From: Scenedesmus sp. ARA3
Taxonomy: Eukaryota > Chlorophyta > Chlorophyceae > Sphaeropleales > Scenedesmaceae
DNA length: 16,162 nt
NCBI GenBank assembly: GCA_004335835.1
Contig: RWJK01000624.1
Location: 1-16,162 of the forward strand
Direction: 5' to 3'
Shown here: positions 6,725-13,998 of the stretch, piece by piece
How positions within the stretch are numbered: position 1 is the first letter of the stretch
Layout of the letters: each line of letters begins with the position of its first letter
Made by a program: the position numbers and the translations under genes
The notes under the pieces: generated by a model
Told to the model about the DNA's origin: nothing
Seen by the model: only the letters and a program-made list of their open reading frames with translations
The model's database searches: none

Positions 6725-9700
6725 CTGCAGGCGCACAAGTGCCCTCAGCTGGCGCAGATGCAGCTGCGGCTTCTGGGGCCCGCTGCGGTGGGCGTGTGCT
6801 GCCAAAAGGTGGGCACAGCAGCTTGGTTTGTTGTTTTTCTCTTCCAACAAAATGACGTTTACATGCGGCCCGCTGCGGTGGGCGTGTGCTGCCAAAAGGT
6901 GAGCGCAGCTGCTTGTTGGTTACTTCATCATTTTGAATCGATGACAAGTATGTTGGGCCCGCTGCAGTGGGCGTGTGCTGCCAGAAGGTAAGCTCAACAG
7001 CTTGTTTGTTACACGACATCATTAAAAACATAGAAAAAAGGTAACAAGTACATAGGGCCCGCTCTGGTGGGCGTGTGCTGCCAGAAGGTGGGCGCAGCAG
7101 CTTGTTTGTTATATCACCATCCTGTGATTTACGACATCGCCATCCTGTTGATGGACTTGTGAAGTGAAGCGGCCATCACATGGGACGTGCTGCAGTGGGC
7201 GTGTGCTGTCAGGAAGTGGGCGCATCCGACATGACATACTAATCCACGAGTACAAGCTGTTGATGAGTACAGCGCGGAGAACGGCACACTGCACAGCCTT
7301 TTAGGCAGCGCGCAGCACAATTTTTATGTAAACGCTGCTTCCCATTGCAGGTGGCGGAGGCAGAGGCGATGGTGTCTGGCGGCATTCAGGATGTGTTCAT
7401 CAGCAACGAAGTAGTGGCACCCTCAAAGATAACACGCATGGTGGCGCTAGCTGCACAAGGTAGGCACTGGTTTGAGGTTCATTTTGGTACAGCATTATTT
7501 ACGGGTGGCGGCATCTGTTAAAACTGCTGTATTTTCTTGAGGTGGTGGCATGCGCCAAGAAAGATCATACGGCTGGTGGCGCTAGCGCAGGTCGGCAGAA
7601 TCGTGCATCACACTGCAGCAGAGCTGCTGCTGCAGCTGCTGCTGCTACTGCTGTGTGCATACGCATGGTTTTGCTGTCAATGACGCTCAGGGTACGTCAC
7701 TCTCGATGCATGCATGCCCGCTTGCCGCCAACTGTCACTGGCGTGCGTCACATGTGGAGCGCGTCATGTGCCAACCTTACTGCATGCATGCATGCTGACG
7801 CCAATCAAGAACCATAATTGCCGCAATGCGGCTGCAGGCGCTTGCACCTCTGTGGTGGTGGATGTGCTGCAGCCTTGTGGCTGTATCATGTGTCAACGTA
7901 CTCCATGCGTAACAGGTGTGAACAAAAAAAGAAGGTGTGAACACTGTCGTGAATGTGCCTGCAGGTGCCCGCGTGTCAGTCGTGGTGGATGCGCTGCAGT
8001 CCCTGCAGCAGCTGGCAGAAGCAGATTTGTGCCAAGTGCTGCAGTCCTGTATGCACGGTAACTCACTGCCTGTTGCAATTGCAATGCTGCTGCAGGTGCC
8101 CGCGTGTCTGTGGTGGTGGATGCGTAACCGGTGGAAATGCTGGCAGCAACAGCGCACTGCGTCACTCATTCTCATCGCGTCAGATATTAATGTCATATCT
8201 GCTTGCCGAGTAATCGTCCTTATCACTGTTTGTGGCTGCAGGTGCCCACGTGTCAGTGGTGGTGGACGCCCTGCAACCACTGGAGCAGCTGGCAGCGACA
8301 GCGCGGCAGTGGGGCGCCAGCATTGACGTACTGGTGGAGATCAATGCAGGACAGGACAGGTGACAAGTTGTACTGTGCTTTTACGCCGTTGCGACGCAGT
8401 TGAGAATGTGAGGCGGTGTGGGGTTGCGGGTGGGGAGCGGCAGTGGGGCGCCAGCATTGACATGCTGGTGGAAATCAACGCGGGTCAGGACAGGTGACAG
8501 ATTGTTGTTTGCGACGCAGCTGAACTTTGAGGCGGTGTGCGGGTGAGGTGGGGTGGGGTGGGGAGCGGCAGTGGGGCACCAGCATTGACGTACTGGTGGA
8601 GATCAATGCAGGACAGGACAGGTGATGAAATATACTGTGCTGTGCTGGTGTTGGTGTTGCAGTCTGAAGTGTGACAGCAGGTTGGGGGCCTGGGCGGCGC
8701 AGTGGGGCGCCCGCGTTGACGTACTGGTGGAGATCAACGCAGGACAGGACAGGTGCGGAGGGCTCTCTGTGCTGCAGTGCCGTGGGTGCAGTGTCATGCA
8801 GAATTGTCAGTAAATGGTGGCGCGTTTGGCCACAAGGTAATGGTAACGGCTTGTGCTCACTTCCTTCGCTTGGTGTTGCTCTATGTGCCTGTTCTTACTC
8901 CTCCTGCTTCCCCTCACTCCTTTCCACACCTCCGCCACGTGTGGTGTGGCCACTTGTCATGAGGCAGCCAGTCTGGTGGAGCACAACGGTTATCTTCACA
9001 CCATAACGGGAGTGTGAACTTCAAGGGCATAAAACCTACCACGCAAGTTTGCAGCATGTGCAACCTCACTGTTTCTGCTTCCATGGATCCTCTCTTCTGG
9101 CTCTGACTTTCACCTCACTCTTTCTGCTCTGGTTGGCTTTTCTGCTTGCCCCTCCCTGCCAGGTGTGGCGTGGACACTCCTGAAGAGGCAGCTAGGCTGG
9201 CAGAACATATTTCACGCCTGTCTTCACAGCAGAACGGCAGTGTGAACTTCAAGGGCATTCAAGCTTACCACGGAGGGCTGCAGCACGTGCGAGACCCGCA
9301 GCAGCGAGCAGCAGCAGTGCAAAAAGTGGTTGACAAGGCAGCAGCAGCAGTGGAGGCAATCAGCAGCAAGGCTGGGTTGAAATGTCAGCTGGTGACTGGT
9401 GGCGGCTCTGGCACATACCGGCTGGAGGCGGCTAGTGGCGTGTTCAACGAAGTGCAGCCAGGTGTGTTCTAGAGAAACATTGTTACGTTTTCAAATGTTG
9501 GGTGTGCTGTTGTGTGGGCCGTGTGCAGCTCTGCACTGGTGTGTTGGCTCAAAAGCAGCCAGGAATTGGCTTGCAGGGACTAAGCTTTGCACCGAATTGT
9601 CCTGGACAGTGGCCGAGTGAGCTTCCTGCTGGCGACTGGCGGCGGCTCAGGCATGGCATGTATCGGCTGGAAGCAGCCAGTGGCGTGTTCAACGAGGTGC

Positions 9701-11353
9701 AGCCAGGTGAGCTATTTTGTCACTCACCGCCTTGAATATTCGTAGCTGTGCCGTTGACAGTGCACAGCGTGGTGCTGCTTTGAAGTCGTGTATGCGCTGC
9801 CTGGTGGTTTTTGCATGGCCGATGTCGGTGTTTATTTATGTCATAATGCAACTGTTGCGCGTGAGTGCGTGAGCAACTGGTGGCGGCTCTGGCACGTATC
9901 GGCTGGAGGCGGCTAGTGGGGTGTTTAACGAAGGTCAGCCAGGTGAGTGATACGGTGTTATCATTTTATTGTTGAGCTTGGCTGTGGTTGACATGTGGAC
10001 TTGGAACATTGCCTTTACGGTGCCCAGTTTGGTGCAGCGCTTCATCTGCTTGGTCACATGTTCAGTGGCTGGGCTGCTGACGTGCAGCCTGGCCAGTGGG
10101 TTGCAAAGCTGATGGTCAGTTTGGGCTGCAGTGCCAGCTGGTGTCTGGTGGCACGTCAAGCACGTATCAGCTGGAGGCAGCCAGTGGAGTGTTCAACAAA
10201 GTGCAGCCAGGTGAGTAGACACGTGTAAGCTGAGTGAGTGAGTGAGTGAGTGAGTGAGTGAGTGAATGCGTGAGTGAGTGAGTGAGTGAGTGAGTGAGTG
10301 ACTTCCCAGGCAGCCCTGCAGCTCCTGGGTAAGAGGGCGTGTGTGGCCAGGGGCGGCGCCCCTGGGCTCCACACCCTCTACCCATCCGCTTGCGCCCTAG
10401 GGCTGTGTAAGCTGGGGCAACTGTCACCCTCGGATTCACTGAGCACATCTCTGCAACTAGTTGCTGCTTGAGGAGGCAGTCTGGTACAGCCAGGCGGCAG
10501 GTGCCAGAAGTTAAGTTTCATCAAGGCAGTAGGCAATAGGATACTATTGAAATGCTGCTGTCAACCGCGCCGGCTGACACTGTGCTGCCACATGCTACTG
10601 CTGCTGCTGCCGCTGCTGCAGGCTCCTTTGCCTTCGGTGATGCAGATTATGCGAGGAACCTGCAGCTGGGTGGGCAGCAGGGCGAGTGGCAGCAGTCGCT
10701 GTGGGTGCTCACACAGGTACGATATGGCTTTTGGTGTGGATTATCTGCAAGCCGGCTATCAATAGGTGCCTGAGATGTTGCAGGGTTGTGAGCAGCCAGC
10801 AGCATCAATCTTCAGTCGCTGTGGGTGCTCACACAGGTGAGGTACAGCTTCAGGTGTACATTATCTGCAAGCCGGCTATCAACAGGTGCGTGAGCTGTTG
10901 CAGGGTTGTGCACAGCCAGCAGCTTGAACCTGCAGTCTCTGCGGGTGGTCACAGGCAAGAGCCAATACACGGTGCATGCTGCTGTGCAGTCCATGAGTCG
11001 TGCATGTACATTTTGAGCTGTTTTAACCATACCAAGATTATCAACAATCGAGTACGACGAGAGCAAACACAGCCGCTGCTGCTGCTCCTGCTGCCAGGTG
11101 ATGAGTGTGTCCACCGCCAGGGCCTGTGCTGTTGTTGATGCTGGCCTGAAAGCTGTCAGCCTTGACAGCGGCCCTCCAGTGCTGCTGTTAATGCATTTGC
11201 TGCTTGTGCTGCTGCTGCTGCCAGGTGATGAGTGTGTCAGCAGCCAGAGCTTGTGCTGTTGTTGACGCTGGCCTGAAAGCAGTCAGCCTTGACAGCGGCC
11301 CGCCAGTGCTACTGGAAACACCCAACGTAGCAGCTGGGCTAGTGGCCCCACCC

Positions 11354-11389
<36 letters not shown>

Positions 11390-11756
11390 GACAATGCAGG
11401 CGGGCAGCTGCCTGCTGTGTCCTTCGAAGGTGTGGAGTTCCAGAATGGAGGGGATGAACATGGCAAGCTGCTGTGGCCCCAGGTGAGGTGTTGATTGTTT
11501 CTCGGCCCCACATGAGGGCCGGGGACACGGGTGTTTTTGGTGTTGTGCTGGTTGGTAGGAGCGATGATTTCAAAGCATATGGTAGCACGCTGATGTGTGA
11601 TGCCTTGTACGTTGAGGAGAGCCGCTATGTCTGATTGGAGATGTAGTGTGCTGCTGTAGCCACGCAGCAGGTTATGACATGTGCGTTTGTGCTCTTTGGA
11701 GCCTGAGCTGCTGCTGCAGCAGCCTGAACCAAGTGCAACAGCATGACCAGCGCTCA

Positions 11757-11809
<53 letters not shown>

Positions 11810-12147
11810 ATGTGTGCAGACCATCCCGCAGCTGCCGCCTCAGCTCCCTCCCCTAGGCACAAAGCTGCTGCTGCAGCCTCAACCAAGTGATGTTCTGCTA
11901 CCTGCATTTCGTCAGCTAATGCCCAGCTCACGTTTCTTCCCTGCTGCTGCTGCTGCTGCTGCTGCTGCGGCTGCGGCTGCAGGCCATCCCGCAGCTGCCT
12001 CCGCAGCTCCCTTCCCTCGGCACGAAGCTGCTGCTGCAGCCGGGGCACTGCGACCCAACTGTCAACATGTACGACAGCATTGTGGCGGTGCGGGAGGGTA
12101 CAGTGGTGGCGGTGTGGCCAGTGGCTGGCCGCGGCCCTGGCCTGTGA
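5480..12147 (+). CDS. DTA: D-threonine aldolase (PLP- and metal-dependent, fold type III), 10 exons, 481 aa, probably mitochondrial
   Basis: Cleaves D-threonine and similar D-beta-hydroxy amino acids to glycine plus an aldehyde. Exons: 5480-5565, 5797-5957, 6197-6273, 6731-6808, 7351-7459, 8242-8359, 9163-9461, 10622-10716, 11225-11482, 11983-12147. All nine introns are GT-AG and every phase matches. The N terminus (MLRLVSRAAVHMRTCYSS, then Ala/Arg/Ser-rich to about residue 65) looks like a mitochondrial presequence without acidic residues. VETPSLIVDLD opens the catalytic barrel. RPHAK at 104-108 carries the PLP lysine K108, followed by AHKC. Then come GVCCQKVAEAEAM, FISNEVV, a YHGG at 245-248, TGGGSGTY at 288-295 (phosphate-binding region), FGDADYARN, VDAGLKAVSLDSGPP, NGGDEHG and PGHCDPTVNMYD. 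In that last motif H449 and D451 are the metal ligands. Asp at the second ligand position, where D-serine dehydratases have Cys, favours aldolase. An alanine run and a serine run are algal insertions. Length and order resemble the Chlamydomonas enzyme. The substrate is inferred, not shown. Confidence 0.92.
6027..6083. repeat. 21-bp tandem repeat, about 2.7 units
   Basis: CCTGCCGCTCTGCTGCAAGCA recurs at about 6027, 6048 and 6069, the last with CCGG for CCGC and an incomplete end. It lies in intron 2 of the aldolase and does not match a neighbouring exon, unlike most repeats in this window. Confidence 0.75.
6289..6450 (+). repeat. Two (CAG)n tracts in aldolase intron 3 (17 and 14 units)
   Basis: (CAG)17 at 6289-6339 begins 15 bases after the exon 3 donor; (CAG)14 is at 6409-6450. 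Both are perfect and intronic. Open frames through them give polyalanine or polyglutamine only and are not genes. Confidence 0.9.
6673..6730 (+). repeat. (CTG)17 tract forming the acceptor region of aldolase exon 4
   Basis: Seventeen perfect CTG units (6673-6723) run into GCTGCAG, the acceptor of exon 4 at 6731. There is no ordinary pyrimidine tract between, so the CTG tract occupies its place. A CAG tract at the donor end and a CTG tract at the acceptor end of intron 3 could base-pair with each other in the pre-mRNA. Confidence 0.85.
6867..7215 (+). repeat. Four echoes of the end and donor of aldolase exon 4, within intron 4
   Basis: The last 32 bases of exon 4 (6777-6808, encoding the end of LGPAAVGVCCQK) are repeated at 6867-6898 (identical), 6956-6987, 7056-7087 and 7183-7215. 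Each is followed by a possible donor (GTGAGC, GTAAGC, GTGGGC, GTGGGC), so the intron offers five successive donors. Intervals are about 89, 100 and 127 bases and share the motif GCAGCTTGTTTGTTA after the donor. Divergence grows with distance from the true exon, the last copy being the most altered. Confidence 0.9.
7553..7587 (+). repeat. Echo of the end and donor of aldolase exon 5
   Basis: AAGATCATACGGCTGGTGG and the bases after it, CGCTAGCGCAGGTCGGCA, repeat the exon 5 end (7423-7459, KITRMVALAAQ) and its GTAGGC donor, with a short deletion. It lies about 95 bases into intron 5. Confidence 0.7.
7830..8130 (+). repeat. Three echoes of the start of aldolase exon 6, within intron 5
   Basis: The true exon 6 starts at 8242 after GGCTGCAG and encodes GAHVSVVVDALQPLEQL. 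Partial copies with a CTGCAG acceptor begin near 7837 (GACTSVVVDVLQP), 7970 (GARVSVVVDALQSLQQLAEA) and 8099 (GARVSVVVDA). The 7970 copy extends furthest, about 80 bases into the exon. Spacing is about 129-143 bases. Confidence 0.85.
8438..8752 (+). repeat. Three echoes of the end and donor of aldolase exon 6, within intron 6
   Basis: The exon 6 end (QWGASIDVLVEINAGQD plus AG, to 8359) recurs at 8438-8493, 8565-8621 and 8695-8752. The first two copies have GTGACA and GTGATG donors. The third is followed by GTGCGG, so read straight through it gives QDRCGG, close to the spliced exon 6-exon 7 product QDRCGV. Spacing is about 128-134 bases. Confidence 0.9.
8937..9067 (+). repeat. Decayed echo of the first about 130 bases of aldolase exon 7
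   Basis: This stretch aligns along its length with exon 7 from its acceptor: GTGTGGTGTGGCCAC matches GTGTGGCGTGGACAC, and GGGAGTGTGAACTTCAAGGGC nearly matches the true SVNFKG coding region. It is the longest exon copy in the window. The acceptor has changed from CCAG|G to CCACG and small indels break the frame, so it should not splice as an exon. Confidence 0.8.
9630..10211 (+). repeat. Three echoes of the end and donor of aldolase exon 7, within intron 7
   Basis: The exon 7 end (TGGGSGTYRLEAASGVFNEVQPG, to 9461) is repeated with its donor at about 9630-9708, 9868-9942 and 10128-10210. The donors GTGAGC, GTGAGT and GTGAGT are closer to consensus than the true one (GTGTGT). Spacing is about 234-270 bases. 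The second copy has one extra base (GAAGGTCAGCC) that shifts its frame. Confidence 0.9.
10230..10302 (+). repeat. (GTGA)n array resembling serial 5' splice sites
   Basis: About 18 units of GTGA, interrupted once by AATGCG, begin about 20 bases after the last exon 7 echo donor. Every unit reads GTGAGT, a good 5' splice-site motif. It probably expanded from that donor. On the minus strand it reads as a run of Leu-Thr-His-Ser, which I do not regard as coding. Confidence 0.9.
10332..10379. repeat. Long intronic hairpin
   Basis: Arms: AGAGG (10332-10336), GTGTGG (10341-10346) and CCAGGGGC (10347-10354) pair with GCCCCTGG (10358-10365), CCACAC (10369-10374) and CCTCT (10375-10379). This gives 19 base pairs with a three-base loop and two small bulges. 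It lies in intron 7 of the aldolase. It could be a short inverted-repeat element or a small-RNA precursor; there is no evidence for either beyond the fold. Confidence 0.75.
10696..10970 (+). repeat. 120-bp tandem repeat carrying the aldolase exon 8 end and donor
   Basis: Units start at 10696 (within true exon 8), 10816 and 10936, exactly 120 bases apart. Each begins with the exon end encoding SLWVLTQ and its donor (GTACGA, then GTGAGG). The third copy is degraded (SLRVVTG, GCAAGA). The shared unit also contains TTATCTGCAAGCCGGCTATC and a run ending GTTGCAGGGTTGTG. The first intronic copy has a better donor than the true one. Confidence 0.9.
11075..11190 (+). repeat. Echo of the start of aldolase exon 9
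   Basis: The copy begins at 11098 after a CTG-rich run and CCAG, 127 bases before the true exon start (11225). It repeats about 85 bases of the exon: VMSVSTARACAVVDAGLKAVSLDSGPPVL, with one amino-acid change in that span (true: VMSVSAARAC). It then diverges at a TAA stop two codons later. It is the best-conserved pseudo-exon here. The 127-base spacing is not a multiple of three. Confidence 0.85.
11758..11892 (+). repeat. (CTG)17 tract followed by an echo of the aldolase exon 10 start
   Basis: (CTG)17 occupies 11758-11808. The CAG acceptor at 11817-11819 is followed by TIPQLPPQLPPLGTKLLLQP, matching AIPQLPPQLPSLGTKLLLQP in the true exon 10 (from 11983). The copy stops matching just before the metal-binding GHCD motif, where it reads QPSD, so splicing to it would remove catalytic residues. 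Confidence 0.85.
11941..11982 (+). repeat. (CTG)9 tract forming the acceptor region of aldolase exon 10
   Basis: Nine CTG units (11941-11967), then CGGCTGCGGCTGCAG, lead directly into exon 10. With the tract before the exon 10 echo this repeats the arrangement CTG tract, CAG acceptor, exon start. Confidence 0.85.
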
Positions 12148-12903
12148 GCAGCATGCTGTACAGTTTACTTACAAGTCCCCAACTAGGGGACTGCCAGTGG
12201 CCGCATGAAAGAGTGTTATGACCTGTGAGCGGCGTGCCCTGGCCTGGCCTGTGGTAACCTGGCCGCCAGTCTCCCGCTGTGTCAAGCCTTTTCATGTCAA
12301 AGACGTCTGCCCCTTGTTTATATGCACAAGAGCGGTGCTGCGCCCCGCGCCACGAGAGCACATGCGGCCTTGCACTATGTGGGATGATGCTGTGGTGGTG
12401 GCGCTGTTGCAGGTGGCTGGTCGTGGCCAGGAAGTAAGGAGCAGAACCGTTGGATCAACACCACCGACCCACTTGATAACCACTGCCTGGTAGATCACTT
12501 GAATGATTACGTCTCTTCTTGAAGGCGGGCTACTTGAATACAAAACAGCATGGTAACTGTAGCCTAAATATTAGGCTGATAGTTTACCTGCCTGGTAGCT
12601 GTATAAAAGAATTGCAGGGACGACAATACATTCTGCAATAGCATGCAACATATTGCTCACTCACATATCTAGAAGGAGGCCCCCAAAGGCACCATGGCTC
12701 AGAGTGAAAGATTTTGCACGTCCTAGGAGGCGGGTTCAAATATGTGGATTTGTAGAACTCTGCCAACACTTACAGAGGGCAGTGACGGTTGCTGCCGCAC
12801 TGGCAGTGACACACAGCCTTCCACGCTGCACCAGCACGAGATGGGGACTGATTCACAAGCACCAGCTCTCCATCATGTTGGCACCCTCAGGCTAGACCTT
12901 TGA
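12148..12903. other. 3' flank of the aldolase, no gene recognised
   Basis: I find no TGTAA poly(A) signal here on the plus strand. Two small hairpins are present: AGTCCCC-AACTA-GGGGACT at 12174-12192, 26 bases after the stop codon, and AGCCTAA-ATA-TTAGGCT at 12561-12577. Around 12410-12440 GCAGGTGGCTGGTCGTGGCC resembles the aldolase C-terminal coding end (VAGRG), so it may be an echo of exon 10 or an alternative last exon. A tRNA-like segment lies at about 12688-12745. Confidence 0.5.
12688..12745 (+). other. Possible tRNA-derived SINE head or tRNA relic
   Basis: TGGCTCAGAGTG at 12695-12706 resembles a Pol III A box, and GGTTCAAAT at 12733-12741 resembles the B box, at normal tRNA spacing. 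The D-stem and acceptor-stem pairing do not close convincingly, so it is not a functional tRNA. It could be a SINE promoter or a chance match. Confidence 0.25.
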
Positions 12904-13185
12904 ACCAATCAGAGCGATAATATTATCAATGCGTGTCTGCGTCTAGACATCCTATCATTTTGCCAGGAAAACCATAAAAGAAACCGGGCACAGGCTGCAA
13001 GAATGATGGATGGGCTTGCACTTCAAGTGACTGCCCTATCCTATGCCTCCGCTGCTGCACTGCATATGCTGCTCCCCTCAGAAAACAAGCAGTCAGTGCC
13101 GCGTCAGCCAAACCACTGCGTGGTGAAGTGCGTGTATCAAATATACACTGCACATGCTGCCTTTGGACACGTATGGTCACCGTAG
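12904..13185 (+). pseudogene. Fragment of the N-terminal RT region of the LINE
   Basis: This frame is open from just after a TGA at 12901 to a TAG at 13183. It contains NIINACLRL near its start and QPNHCVVKCVYQIYTAH near its end. Both resemble the region of LINE reverse transcriptases before the first catalytic motif (a conserved Asn-Ala-Cys helix, then an N-Y-R-P-I-like segment followed by YKIYT). The reading continues in the next fragment one frame away, so a deletion of one base around 13155-13180 is likely. It has no start codon of its own that need be used. Confidence 0.6.
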
Positions 13186-13991
13186 CGATGGCGGATCGAG
13201 CAGAGCGGCTCAACATGCTCAGCAGGTCACAAGCAGGGTTCCGCAGTAAGCGCACCACTGCTCACCAAGTAGAAATGATGATAATGGCGTTGGAGGACGC
13301 CGGCCTCACCAAACAGGACATCTATCTGCTTCAAGCAGACATGGACGAGGCGTTCGACACTATCTGTCATGATAACCTGCTGATGATTATGTACGACCTG
13401 GGTTTTCCTACAGACGCCATCGAAGTGGTGAAGGACCTGTACACTGGGGCCACCACCACAATCCACACCCAGCACGTGCCCACCCCACCATTAGCATTCG
13501 ACAGAGGTACCATTCAGGGGGACAGCCTGTCCCCTTTTCTCTTCGCTGTGTACCTGGAGCCGCTGCTGCGCTGGCTACGCACCGGCAGAAAAGGATACAT
13601 GATGGGGGCGCTAGCATCCGAGGGTGAGGAAGTCCAGGAGAAGTACCAAGTCAGCGACATCACGTATGCCGACGACGTCAATATCCTCACGGGCGGCGCA
13701 AATGGCCTTGAGAACATGAAACACCGGGCCAACAAGCTCAGCCACTATGCTGACTGGGGTGAATTGCTCGTCAACAACACCAAAACCACAGTCACAGGAG
13801 CGCTACACCACACACAGCCGTCCACGCCCTACCATGAAAGCACTCTGTCCATGCAACTCAGAGCTATCAAAATACAAGGAAAGAACATCACATACCATTC
13901 ACCCAAGGCACCTTTTCGGCACCTCGGAGTGTACCTTACAATGGATCTGAACTACACACACCAGTTCCATGTAACAACAGAAAAAAAATAG
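13128..13991 (+). pseudogene. LINE reverse transcriptase core
   Basis: Conserved RT motifs appear in order. QAGFRSKRTTAHQ is the segment before motif A. Motif A is LLQADMDEAFDTICHD, with the first catalytic Asp. Motif B is GTIQGDSLSPFLFAVYLEPLL. Motif C is ITYADDVNIL, with the YADD catalytic pair. Downstream, HLGVYL is the usual post-palm motif. All catalytic Asp residues are present. The frame ends at TAG 13989-13991 straight after eight A residues, and the protein appears to continue in the next frame. The first codons (to about 13165) are probably out-of-frame sequence; homology starts near RMVTVAMADRAERLN. Confidence 0.85.
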
Positions 13992-13998
13992 ACAACAA

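Noticed and set aside
10156..10448. Minus-strand frames with a Ser-Leu-Thr-His repeat
   Set aside because: They are translations of the (GTGA)n array in intron 7.
11188..12048. 286-codon minus-strand open frame over aldolase exons 9-10
   Set aside because: It is antisense to well-supported exons, rich in Leu and Gln from CTG/CAG tracts and has no recognisable domain.
5480..12147. Assignment of the aldolase as a D-serine dehydratase
   Set aside because: The families share a fold, but the second metal ligand in PGHCD is Asp, as in D-threonine aldolases, rather than the Cys of D-serine dehydratases. Substrate remains untested.
13981..13991. Programmed ribosomal frameshift at the A run before the TAG in the LINE
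   Set aside because: The shift needed to enter the next ORF is +1 (or -2), not the -1 expected at an A AAA AAA slippery site. One extra A in the run explains it more simply, as decay or a homopolymer sequencing error.
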